Below, in pieces: positions 17,254 to 24,590 of a stretch of DNA of 64,000 nt. The stretch is from Bryobacteraceae bacterium. Its GTDB lineage: Bacteria > Acidobacteriota > Terriglobia > Bryobacterales > Bryobacteraceae. The translations under genes were made by a program, and so were the position numbers. A model generated the notes under the pieces. That model worked only from the letters and a program-made list of their open reading frames with translations. It ran no database searches and had not been told where the DNA came from. Where the stretch lies: contig JAWKHH010000004.1 in the NCBI GenBank assembly GCA_041394945.1, positions 1,364,001-1,428,000 on the forward strand. Direction: 5' to 3'. Numbering within the stretch: the first letter of the stretch is position 1; each line of letters begins with the position of its first letter.

Positions 17254-18650
17254 CAGCGCCGGTTGCTTTCGCGTGGGAAACCGCGCCGCGGTTCAGCAGC
17301 GCGCAGGCGGGGCTGCTGAACTGGTTCCAACGAGCGTTGCCGGGTGCGCCAACGTGGCGGCGGTGGGTTCGCGATGTCCTGTCGGAGACGCTCGAGTATC
17401 CGGCGCCGGCCGAGGTGTGGCTCGAAGAGACGCACTGCCTGGGTCAGCGGGAGCCGGAGCGGCACGCGGTGAAGGGGGAACGGATCACGATCGGCCGCGG
17501 GGAAGACGCCGATATCGTGGCCAGTGCGCCGGCCATCGCACGGGAGCACGCAAGGCTGCACCGCAGCGGACACGAATTCCGGCTCGAGGATCTGGATTCG
17601 AAAGCCGGAACCTTCGTCGGCGCGAAAAAGCTCACGCCAGGCAAGGCTGAGCAGTTGAAACACGGCGATCGGTTCACGATTTTTCCGTACAGCTTTCAAC
17701 TCCTCGTGGAACAGCGCTGGGTGCGCGAGGAGGGGGCGGACCTTATGGCGGGTCCGGCTATGGCGGCGACGTTCGCGGAGTTCCGCCGGGGGGCCGCGAC
17801 CGGCCGCGTGCTGCGCGGGATCGCACTGGAGCCTTCGGGCGCCGGCCTGGCAATCGAAGCGAGCGCGGGGTTCGCTTTGGAGCTGGCGCGGCGGATGCTT
17901 CGGCCGGTTGGGTCGAACGAGGCCGTAGGCGCGCTGGAGCAGGCAGCGGCGGAGTTTCTGTTGCTTTCGGTGGTGGAGCGCGCGGGCCGCGAGATGCCGT
18001 TTCCCCTTCAGCCGCGCGTGCTCGGCCCCGGAGAACTCCCGCCGATCGGCGATGGCGAGGAAGGCGTGATGGCGTCGTGCACGGTGGGGATCGCGGAGTA
18101 CACGGGCCTGGTGCGGATCTTCGTGCCGCGAAGGGCCCTGGACGCGGTGGGGCAATGGACGAGGACGCCGGAGGGGCCGCCGCCGGTTATGTGGCGATGC
18201 CCGGTGGAGATGGGCGGGCTGGAACTCACACCGGAGGAGTTGCGGTCGCTCGAGCCCGGTGACGTCGTGCTCTACTCGCCGGTGGTCCGCCTGGCGCTCC
18301 CGGGTGGACGAACCGTCCGCCGTGGCGAGATGGCGGGAGGAAACAACTTTCGGGTCACCTTGACCGATGACTGGGAAGAACAGCCGATCATGTCCGCCCC
18401 GATGCAAGAAACCCTAGACGACGCGCGGTTGGACGCGCTGCCCGTGCGTGTCAGCATTATCGCCGGCGAGTGCGAGTTCTCTTACGCCGAATTGAAGACA
18501 CTGGGGCGCGGAGCGGTGATCGAACTCGATCGCGCGCCGGAGGACCCGGTGGTGATCGCGCTCAACGGACGTCCGGCGGGCAAGGGAGAACTGGTGAGGA
18601 TCGACGGAAAACTGGGAGTCCGCGTGCTGAGTTGGAAGGAACCCGCATGA
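17250..18650 (+). CDS. sctQ: SctQ sorting-platform/C-ring protein with N-terminal FHA-like domain
   Basis: 466 residues, longer than usual SctQ (about 300-350). Residues about 76-153 form an FHA-like domain: ITIGRGEDADIV, AREHARLH (97-104), LEDLDSKAGTFVG, LKHGDRFTI. The phosphothreonine-binding pattern is partly lost: GR is kept (82-83), but the usual Ser of SRxH is Ala (97) and the Asn of NGT is Ala (119). The C-terminal ~75 residues (LDALPVRVSIIAGECEFS to VRVLSWKEP) are a SpoA domain as in SctQ/FliN; the middle matches the SctQ body. SctQ builds the cytosolic pods that select substrates. ATGA overlaps on both sides. The fusion lies within one uninterrupted frame. Confidence 0.9.
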   Translation: MTAPVAFAWETAPRFSSAQAGLLNWFQRALPGAPTWRRWVRDVLSETLEYPAPAEVWLEETHCLGQREPERHAVKGERITIGRGEDADIVASAPAIAREHARLHRSGHEFRLEDLDSKAGTFVGAKKLTPGKAEQLKHGDRFTIFPYSFQLLVEQRWVREEGADLMAGPAMAATFAEFRRGAATGRVLRGIALEPSGAGLAIEASAGFALELARRMLRPVGSNEAVGALEQAAAEFLLLSVVERAGREMPFPLQPRVLGPGELPPIGDGEEGVMASCTVGIAEYTGLVRIFVPRRALDAVGQWTRTPEGPPPVMWRCPVEMGGLELTPEELRSLEPGDVVLYSPVVRLALPGGRTVRRGEMAGGNNFRVTLTDDWEEQPIMSAPMQETLDDARLDALPVRVSIIAGECEFSYAELKTLGRGAVIELDRAPEDPVVIALNGRPAGKGELVRIDGKLGVRVLSWKEPA

Positions 18651-18979
18651 ATGCTGCGCCGGATCTGGGGACGGGGGCGATGCTGGCCGAAACGCTGCGG
18701 GTAGTGTTGATTCTTGGCGGCGTGCTCGCCCTGGCGGTAGCCGTGTTGCGGTACGTGCTGCCGCGGCTGGTGCACGGGCGCGCGCAGGCGGAAGGGCCGT
18801 TCAAGATGATCGCTCGGTTTCCGCTGGAGCCGCGCAAGACGCTCTACATGGTGGAAGCGCGGGGACAGGTGCTGCTGCTCGGAACATCGGAACGCGACAT
18901 CCACTACCTGGCGACGCTGCCTCGCGCTGCCGCCGATCCGGAAAGCGAGCCGAAGCCCGTGGTGAGGTTCCGCGCATGA
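18647..18979 (+). CDS. FliO-like small membrane protein
   Basis: 110 residues. One transmembrane helix (about 17-39, LRVVLILGGVLALAVAVL) is followed by a compact cytoplasmic domain: FKMIARFPLEPRKTLYMVEA, then GQVLLLGTSERDIHYLATL. This matches the FliO/MopB pattern, in which a plug of small beta strands follows the helix. In flagella, FliO helps FliP (SctR) assemble into its pentamer and is not part of the final apparatus. Injectisomes normally lack it. It lies directly before sctR, the fliO-fliP order of flagellar operons, with ATGA overlaps at both ends. Confidence 0.82.
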   Translation: MNAAPDLGTGAMLAETLRVVLILGGVLALAVAVLRYVLPRLVHGRAQAEGPFKMIARFPLEPRKTLYMVEARGQVLLLGTSERDIHYLATLPRAAADPESEPKPVVRFRA

Positions 18980-19716
18980 CCAGTCCGGTTGTGATGGTGA
19001 TCGTACTCGGGGCGCTGTCGCTGGCGCCGTTCGTGCTGATCATGTTGACGTCGTTCGTCAAGATGTCGGTGGTGCTTTCAATCCTCCGGAACGCGCTGGG
19101 GACGCAGCAGGTCCCGCCAAACCAGGTGATCACGGGGCTGGCCTTCGTGCTGTCGATTTTCGTAATGTCCCCGGTGGCGAAGCAGATGTACGAATCGGCC
19201 GGGCCGATCGCGGAGACACGGGACATCTTCAGCGAGTCCAGCGTGCGGGCGTTGTTTCAAGGAGCGCAACGGGGCAAGGAACCGCTACGGCGGTTTCTCT
19301 CGCGGCATAGCCATGCCAAGGACCGGACGTTGTTCATGGAAATGATGGCCAGGCTGGAGCGGCAGGAGTCCCCTGCCCAGCCCGCGGCTTCACCGGCGCC
19401 CGCACCGGCGCCAGAGGCGGGCGCCGCGACACCGGCGCAACCTCCGGCCCAGCCGGCCGCTACGGTGGATCGCGACGACTTCCGGGTGTTGATTCCGTCG
19501 TTCGTCACCAGTGAGTTGAAGGAAGCGTTTCAAATCGGATTCATCGTCTTCATTCCGTTTCTGATCGTCGACATCGTCGTAGCGAACGTGCTGCTGGCGA
19601 TGGGAATGAGCATGCTTTCGCCGGCGGTGATTTCGCTGCCATTCAAGATCCTGCTCTTTGTCCTGGTGGACGGGTGGTACATGATCGTTCGCGGGCTGGT
19701 GCTGAGTTATCTATGA
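18976..19716 (+). CDS. sctR: Type III export-gate protein SctR (FliP family)
   Basis: 246 residues. Typical motifs: ALSLAPFVLIMLTSFVKMSV and LRNALGTQQVPPNQV at the N terminus; IPSFVTSELKEAFQIGFIVF and the terminal VDGWYMIVRGLVLSYL. There are four hydrophobic segments. A Pro/Ala-rich insert (about 131-164, for example PAPAPAPEAGAATPAQPP) lies in the loop between the second and third segments and is not typical of the family. There is no cleavable signal peptide, unlike flagellar FliP. Five SctR subunits with SctT and four SctS form the export gate. Confidence 0.97.
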   Translation: MTSPVVMVIVLGALSLAPFVLIMLTSFVKMSVVLSILRNALGTQQVPPNQVITGLAFVLSIFVMSPVAKQMYESAGPIAETRDIFSESSVRALFQGAQRGKEPLRRFLSRHSHAKDRTLFMEMMARLERQESPAQPAASPAPAPAPEAGAATPAQPPAQPAATVDRDDFRVLIPSFVTSELKEAFQIGFIVFIPFLIVDIVVANVLLAMGMSMLSPAVISLPFKILLFVLVDGWYMIVRGLVLSYL

Positions 19717-19979
19717 CCACGGAAGCGATCCTTCGAATCCTGCGCGAGGGCGTTGTGCTGATGCTGATACTATCGGCGGCGCCGGTGCTGATCTCGGCTT
19801 TGTTCGGGCTGGTGGTGGCCATCCTCCAGGCCACGACACAGATTCAGGATCAGAGCCTGGTGTTCGTGCCGAAGATCCTGGCCGTATCGGCGACGCTGGC
19901 GATACTGGGTCCGTGGATGCTGCAGCAACTGGTTCGCTTCACGGCGGCGCTGCTCGAAGGCATTGCGTTGATCCGGTGA
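19713..19979 (+). CDS. sctS: Type III export-gate protein SctS (FliQ family)
   Basis: 88 residues with two hydrophobic helices (VVLMLILSAAPVLISALFGL and the C-terminal ILAVSATLAILGPWML) joined by the conserved loop ATTQIQDQSLVFVPKI. Length and motif are standard for FliQ/SctS. The subunits wrap around SctR in the helical export gate. The ATG at 19713 overlaps the sctR stop (ATGA). Secure. Confidence 0.96.
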   Translation: MTTEAILRILREGVVLMLILSAAPVLISALFGLVVAILQATTQIQDQSLVFVPKILAVSATLAILGPWMLQQLVRFTAALLEGIALIR

Positions 19980-19986
19980 CGGCGGC

Positions 19987-20820
19987 ATGGATCTGGTAGC
20001 AACGGCACAGAGCATCCTGGCGGGCGTGGGCATCCGCGCCAACCTCAACGAGTTTCTTGTTCTGTATTCGCTATGCCTGGCGCGGCTGGCGGGCGTGGTG
20101 ACGCTGGCGCCCTTTTTCGGCGGACCGAGCGCGCCGGGACAGGTGAAGCTGGGGCTGGCCGCCATCCTGGCGGCGGTGCTGTATCCGACGATTACTCCGG
20201 CAAACGGGCTGCCGGGACCGATGAGTCCACTGCTCTTCGTGGCGCTTTTGGTGAAGGAAGGGCTGCTTGGAGCCGTGATCGGGCTGCTCTCGCAGATTCT
20301 GTTCTACGCCGTGCAGCTGGCGGGAACGCTGGTCGACAGTGGGCGGGGCGCCAACCAGATGAACTTCCTCGCGCCGCAGCTGGCGGGGCCCACCTCGTCA
20401 CTCGGGCAACTCCAGTTTCAGGCCGCGCTTGTGTTGTTCCTCACACTCGATGGTCACCTGTTGTTTCTACGCGGTGTGCACGCGAGTTTCTCCGCAGTGC
20501 CCGTACTTGCCCTGCCCCGGGCGCAGGCGGGGATGGTTCCCGTGATGGAGGAGGTGGTGCGCCTAAGCGGCGATGCGATCGCGATGGCGCTGATGCTCTC
20601 GGCGCCCGTACTCATCGCGCTGTTTCTGATCGACGCGAGTTTCGGGGTGTTGGGGCGAACGGTCTCGCAGATTCAACTCCACAGCGAGAGCCAGCCAATC
20701 AAGGCGATGGCCGGGCTGGCGGTGCTGCTACTGGTGTCCGGCTTGATGTTCGACCGTTTTCAGGAATTCATGGCGGCGACGCTCGCGCGAGTGCTGGCGC
20801 TCGTCCGTGCGCTAGGGTGA
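19987..20820 (+). CDS. sctT: Type III export-gate protein SctT (FliR family)
   Basis: 277 residues with about six to eight hydrophobic segments. Motifs include LCLARLAGVVTLAPFFGG near the start, LVKEGLLGAVIGLLSQILF, and the conserved QLAGTLVDSGRGANQMNFLA in the middle; the C-terminal part contains LFLIDASFGVLGRTVSQIQL. SctT is the single subunit closing the SctR5SctS4SctT1 gate. It starts seven bases after sctS. In many systems sctU follows; here the next gene encodes a kinase and SctU is missing from the window. Confidence 0.96.
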   Translation: MDLVATAQSILAGVGIRANLNEFLVLYSLCLARLAGVVTLAPFFGGPSAPGQVKLGLAAILAAVLYPTITPANGLPGPMSPLLFVALLVKEGLLGAVIGLLSQILFYAVQLAGTLVDSGRGANQMNFLAPQLAGPTSSLGQLQFQAALVLFLTLDGHLLFLRGVHASFSAVPVLALPRAQAGMVPVMEEVVRLSGDAIAMALMLSAPVLIALFLIDASFGVLGRTVSQIQLHSESQPIKAMAGLAVLLLVSGLMFDRFQEFMAATLARVLALVRALG

Positions 20821-20824
20821 CAAG

Positions 20825-22195
20825 GTGAGCACGCTGCTTTCGGGACGGTACGAACTGCGCGACGAAATCGGCCGTGGCGGACTCGGCGTGGTGTACGCGG
20901 GATGGGATCGAGTGATCGGGCGGGAGGTGGCGGTAAAGGTGATCCCGCTTGGATTTCGCGACGATCCGGGTCGCGAAAACCGGCGCCAATGGGTCCTGCG
21001 AGAGGCTCAGGCGGCCGGCGGGCTGTCGCATCCGAACATCGTGACTGTCCACGATGCGGGCGAGGAGGGTGAGGACGCCTACATTGTGATGGAACTGGTG
21101 CGGGGGCGAAGCGCGGCGGCGGAAATCGAGGCGCAGAAGCGGCTCCAGCCGCGCATGGCGGCCCGCATCGCGCGCGAGTGCGCGGCGGCACTCGACTACG
21201 CGCATGCGAAGGGTGTCTTCCATCGCGACATCAAGCCGGCGAATATTCTGCTGCAGCCGGACGGATCGGCGAAGCTGGTGGATTTCGGCTTGGCGCGGAT
21301 GACCGAGGCGACGAAGCTGACACAGACGGGCGTGTTGATCGGGACGCCGCAGTACATGTCGCCGGAACAGTTGCAGGGGTTGAAGGTGGAGGGGCCATCG
21401 GACCAGTTTTCGCTGGCCGTCTCTGTCTACGAGATGCTCACCGGTGCTGTGCCGTTTGAGGGCGAGGGACTCGTTTTTCAGATTCTCAACGCGCAACCGC
21501 CGCCGGTGACCCGCACAATAGTGACGCTGCCGAAGTCCGTGGATGGAGCGATTGCCAAGGCGATGGCGAAGGAGCCTCGCGGACGATACGGCTCGTGTGG
21601 CGACTTTGCGGAGAGCCTGGAGCACGCGGTCGGCGCGGGGCAGGGCCCCTCTCGAAGCCGCGGTTGGATCCCGTTGAGTGTAGCCGGCGCGGCGGTGGCC
21701 GCGGGCCTGGGCGCGTGGATCATTTTCACACCAAGACCAGCGACCCAGCGCGAAACGCCGGCCATCGCCCCCACGAAGGCGTTCGTACCCGAGCCGCCGA
21801 AGACCGAGGAGGTGAACCAGACTCCGGTGCAGCGGCCCGAGCCCGTGAAACGCACGACGATGGCCGCGCCCCCACGCGAAACTCCCGCTCCCGCGCAACC
21901 GCAGCCAGCGGTGGAGCGGAAGGCGCCGCCCGCAGCAGGGTCCGGAACAATCATTTGGAGTGGGACGCTTGCGCCCGGAGAAGAAGTGGCGGTGGATGGA
22001 ACCCGGTGTTCCGCCGGGATGGTGACACGCGCGCTTCCCGGTGAGCCGGTGGAGGTTCGCGTGACTCCGGCGACCGTTCAGTTGACCGAGGCGCCGTCGG
22101 CGGCGGGGCAGTGGCGCCAGTGGCGAGTGAAGAACACGGGTACGCGCGAACTGGACGGCTTCATTATCACCTACACGCCGGCGGGCCGACCGTAG
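20825..22195 (+). CDS. Transmembrane Ser/Thr kinase closing the T3SS operon
   Basis: 456 residues. The kinase domain (about 8-270) is complete: GRGGLGVV loop (16-23), VAVKVI (K38), HRDIKPAN (133-140), VDFGLAR (DFG 153-155), QYMSPEQ. A transmembrane helix (about 281-302) is followed by a Pro/Ala-rich stretch and a small C-terminal beta-rich domain (about 370-450, IIWSGTLAPGEEVAVDG), presumably periplasmic. It starts with GTG five bases after sctT, so it is part of the operon. Chlamydial T3SS loci also carry a kinase gene (pkn5 beside cdsQ). SctQ's FHA-like domain or other T3SS proteins are possible targets; this is inference. Stop codon abuts the convergent gene's stop. Confidence 0.94.
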   Translation: MSTLLSGRYELRDEIGRGGLGVVYAGWDRVIGREVAVKVIPLGFRDDPGRENRRQWVLREAQAAGGLSHPNIVTVHDAGEEGEDAYIVMELVRGRSAAAEIEAQKRLQPRMAARIARECAAALDYAHAKGVFHRDIKPANILLQPDGSAKLVDFGLARMTEATKLTQTGVLIGTPQYMSPEQLQGLKVEGPSDQFSLAVSVYEMLTGAVPFEGEGLVFQILNAQPPPVTRTIVTLPKSVDGAIAKAMAKEPRGRYGSCGDFAESLEHAVGAGQGPSRSRGWIPLSVAGAAVAAGLGAWIIFTPRPATQRETPAIAPTKAFVPEPPKTEEVNQTPVQRPEPVKRTTMAAPPRETPAPAQPQPAVERKAPPAAGSGTIIWSGTLAPGEEVAVDGTRCSAGMVTRALPGEPVEVRVTPATVQLTEAPSAAGQWRQWRVKNTGTRELDGFIITYTPAGRP

Positions 22196-22849
22196 CTATT
22201 CAGCCGCGATCTTGTGGCCAGCGGCCAGATGACGATGTACCGTTGAATCGGACACCGGCGCGAAGTCGGCGTACCAGCTTCCGATCGCGATGAAGGGCGC
22301 CGGTTCGAGGAGGCAGGTGACTTCTTCGACGCGCTGGCGAAGGCGCGACAGCGTATCCGGCGCGGAAACCGGTACAGCCAGTACGATTCGCTCCGCCCCG
22401 CGCTCGCGGAGCGCTTCGATGGCGACCTCCATGGTTGAACCCGTTGCGATGCCGTCGTCGGTGAGGATGGCGGTGGATGGGCAATCCAGGAACTCGCGCC
22501 CGCCGCGATAGGCAGTCTGCCGCCGCTCGAGTTCCCTCTGCTCCATTTCACGCACCTCGGCGACTTCGGCGGGTGAGATGCCGAGCCGGCGGATGAGTTC
22601 GCGATCAAGCACCTCGAAGCCGCCTTCGGCAATCGCACCCATGGCAAGCTCGGGCTGCCAGGGCACCCCCAGTTTTCGAACGATCAGCGTTTCGAGAGGC
22701 AAGTCGAGCGCCCGGGCGATCTCGGCTCCAACAACAACTCCGCCCCGCGGCAAGGCGATCACCGCGCAGTCTGGTGCCGCCCGGTATGGCATGAGGCCGG
22801 CGGCAAGCATCTCGCCAGCGTGTTTGCGATCGTGAAAGCGGGTGACCAT
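22196..22849 (-). CDS. Phosphoribosyltransferase-domain protein
   Basis: 217 residues. The PRPP-binding loop is clear (AILTDDGIATGSTM), and the N-terminal part has the type I PRTase hood and pyrophosphate region (VIALPRGGVVVGAEIARALD, IVRKLGVPWQPELAMGAI). This is the group of stand-alone PRTases often annotated as predicted phosphoribosyltransferases; the acceptor is unknown. The start at 22849 (MVTRFHDRKHAGEML) matches the usual beginning of the group. It is the last gene of the minus-strand string after the aldolase gene and could be cotranscribed. No functional link to sugar-acid metabolism is evident. Confidence 0.85.
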   Translation of the reverse strand: MVTRFHDRKHAGEMLAAGLMPYRAAPDCAVIALPRGGVVVGAEIARALDLPLETLIVRKLGVPWQPELAMGAIAEGGFEVLDRELIRRLGISPAEVAEVREMEQRELERRQTAYRGGREFLDCPSTAILTDDGIATGSTMEVAIEALRERGAERIVLAVPVSAPDTLSRLRQRVEEVTCLLEPAPFIAIGSWYADFAPVSDSTVHRHLAAGHKIAAE

Positions 22850-22886
22850 GGCCAATTCCGATTGTCGTAGAGCAAGAGACGGGCCG

Positions 22887-23504
22887 TTAGCGGAAGCGGC
22901 GGCGCAATTCGGCCACTTGCTCCGCGGTGAGCGTCTGCCCGCGATCCCCCAAGAGAAAGTAGAGCTTCGACTGTTCCTCGAGTTCCTCGGCAAGCGCGAC
23001 GGCTTCGGCCAGGGTGGCGCCGGCGGTAATGGGGCCGTGGTTGCGGAGAAGGATGGCGGGTGTATCCGCGGCGGCGGTTTCGACGGCGGGAGCCAGCGCG
23101 GCGTCGCCGGGCGGGAAGTAGTCGACAACGGCGAGCCGCGGGATGCGCATGGCGAAATAGGGGGTGAAGATGGGGAGCGCGTCGGCGCTGTCGAGGTCGC
23201 GGAGCGAGGCTACCGCGGTCGCGTAGGTGGAGTGCAGATGGACCACGGCGCACGCGGAGGGGCGGGCACGATAGACCGCCAAGTGGAAATGGGCCTCCTT
23301 ACTAGGCTTGGCGGCGCCGTCCACGGCGCCGGATAGATCGAGGGCGGCCATCTCGGGAGGTCCAACGGTGCCGAACGACGAGTTGGTGGGCGTGATCCAG
23401 ACGCGATCGCCGTCGCGGACGCTCATGTTGCCGGAGGTTCCATAAGCGTAGCCGCGGACGAAGAGGGATCGCGCCGCGGCGACGATCTGTTCAGGAATGT
23501 CCAT
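22887..23504 (-). CDS. Class II aldolase/adducin family protein (OtnC-like)
   Basis: 205 residues, the normal length. Family landmarks: GTSGNMSVR (22-30) for phosphate binding, TPTNSS, the catalytic acid in PSKEAHFH (E70), zinc ligands HLHST (89-93) and LLRNHGPI (third His). The closest well-studied group is 3-oxo-tetronate 4-phosphate decarboxylase (OtnC/YgbL), with L-fuculose-phosphate aldolase as the alternative. Neighbours in the same direction are an Ldh-family dehydrogenase, a sugar-binding lipoprotein and an SDR, so it should cleave or decarboxylate a phosphorylated sugar or sugar acid. No OtnK-type kinase is in the window. Exact substrate unknown. Confidence 0.88.
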   Translation of the reverse strand: MDIPEQIVAAARSLFVRGYAYGTSGNMSVRDGDRVWITPTNSSFGTVGPPEMAALDLSGAVDGAAKPSKEAHFHLAVYRARPSACAVVHLHSTYATAVASLRDLDSADALPIFTPYFAMRIPRLAVVDYFPPGDAALAPAVETAAADTPAILLRNHGPITAGATLAEAVALAEELEEQSKLYFLLGDRGQTLTAEQVAELRRRFR

Positions 23505-23513
23505 GCGGAAATG

Positions 23514-24587
23514 TTAGCTCAGGGGTGGGAGTGCGCCGGGCAGCACGACCCCGAGCCGGCCCGCCAGCGCGGCGAGTTCCGTCCACAGCGGCGCGGAGAT
23601 CGGGATACCATGTTTGCGCCGGTCGGCCTCCGTGCGCCACTCCGGATCGCCGGCGACCAGCACATCTTCGCAGCCGGGCGCCGCCGGCCCCTCTTTCACC
23701 ATGGCGATCAGTTCGCCGAGCCGCGCGCGGAAGAAATCAAGAGGAACGAACCGAACGATATCGATGGCGAGGAAGAACTGGCTGACGCGGAACGGACGCT
23801 CCCCAACGCGCAGACCGCCGAGTTCGGTACCAATGGCTCCGCCCGAGAGCACGCCGCACAGAATCTCAACCATCATCGCGAGGCCCGAACCCTTGTACCC
23901 GCCGAGCGGCATCAACATGCCGCCTTTGAGAGCGGCATCCGTCGATGTTGTAGGCGCGCCGGAGGCGTCCATCGCCCACCCCGCCGGGATGTTCGGCTTC
24001 TTTTCAAAAGCGGCCCGGTATATCTTCCCCATGGCGACGGTAGTGGTTGCCATGTCGAGCAGCCAATTCGCCGCCGGATCCCCTGGAACCGAGACGCAAA
24101 TCGGGTTCGTACCCCACACCGGCTTGCGGCTCTGCCACGGTGCGACGATCGACGACGCATTGCAGAGCACGATGCCGATCATGCCGTGGCGGGAGATGCG
24201 CTCCGCCCAGAACGCGGCGGCTCCGAAATGGTTCGAATCGTGGGCCACCACCAGACCCAAGCCGTGCTCTTGCGCCAGCCGCACCGCATGGGACGTGGCG
24301 CGGTCCGAAACGATTTGACCGAGCGCGTTGCAGCCGTCGTAGACCAGCGTAGCTCCGGATTCGCTCGCCACTTTCCCCTCACCGGCGGCGTCAACGCGTC
24401 GGTCCAGGCACTGGGCCAAGTAGAACGGCAGAAGCTGAAACGCGTGGGAATCCACACCGCGGAGTCCAGCCGCGACGATCGACTCCGCCATGAGCGCGGC
24501 GGTGGCGGAAGACGCACCGGCGGATGTGAACAACGACGCGGTAAACGTCAGGAGCGCGTCGTGAGAATAGCGCGCGAATTCGGCCAT
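23514..24587 (-). CDS. Malate/L-lactate dehydrogenase (Ldh_2) family oxidoreductase
   Basis: 357 residues. NAD(P)-dependent 2-hydroxyacid oxidoreductase fold distinct from the classical Rossmann LDH. Visible signatures: GVDSHAFQLLPFYL, VVAHDSNHFGAAAFW with the likely catalytic His, WGTNPICVSVPGDP, LDMATTTVAMGKI and the glycine-rich GGYKGSGLAMMVEIL. Members oxidise malate, sulfolactate, ureidoglycolate or sugar-derived hydroxyacids, so the exact substrate cannot be read. It lies three bases after the sugar-binding lipoprotein gene and nine before the aldolase gene, in one operon. A role in oxidising a sugar acid before the aldolase step is the inference. Confidence 0.9.
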   Translation of the reverse strand: MAEFARYSHDALLTFTASLFTSAGASSATAALMAESIVAAGLRGVDSHAFQLLPFYLAQCLDRRVDAAGEGKVASESGATLVYDGCNALGQIVSDRATSHAVRLAQEHGLGLVVAHDSNHFGAAAFWAERISRHGMIGIVLCNASSIVAPWQSRKPVWGTNPICVSVPGDPAANWLLDMATTTVAMGKIYRAAFEKKPNIPAGWAMDASGAPTTSTDAALKGGMLMPLGGYKGSGLAMMVEILCGVLSGGAIGTELGGLRVGERPFRVSQFFLAIDIVRFVPLDFFRARLGELIAMVKEGPAAPGCEDVLVAGDPEWRTEADRRKHGIPISAPLWTELAALAGRLGVVLPGALPPLS

Positions 24588-24590
24588 GCG

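Larger units (their letters stand above)
6599..22195 (+). other. Operon-like string: TPR protein, kinases, sigma factor and T3SS genes
   Basis: Sixteen plus-strand genes follow one another with gaps of at most 17 bases or with overlaps, mostly ATGA. The order is TPR protein, kinase-FGE, sigma factor, sctI, sctJ, small unknown, sctL, sctN, sctO, sctP, FHA-sctQ, fliO-like, sctR, sctS, sctT, kinase. No internal gap is large enough for a terminator and promoter, apart from possible promoters inside gene ends. Genes for SctC, SctD, SctF, SctU, SctV and SctW are not in the window and must lie elsewhere if the system is complete. Confidence 0.85.

Noticed and set aside
12722..20820. A flagellar export operon instead of an injectisome
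   Set aside because: SctJ is a lipoprotein of 261 residues, not the larger FliF, and SctI is present. No flagellin, hook, rod or motor genes are seen. FliO-like and sigma-28-like genes keep the question open, but the balance favours a non-flagellar system.
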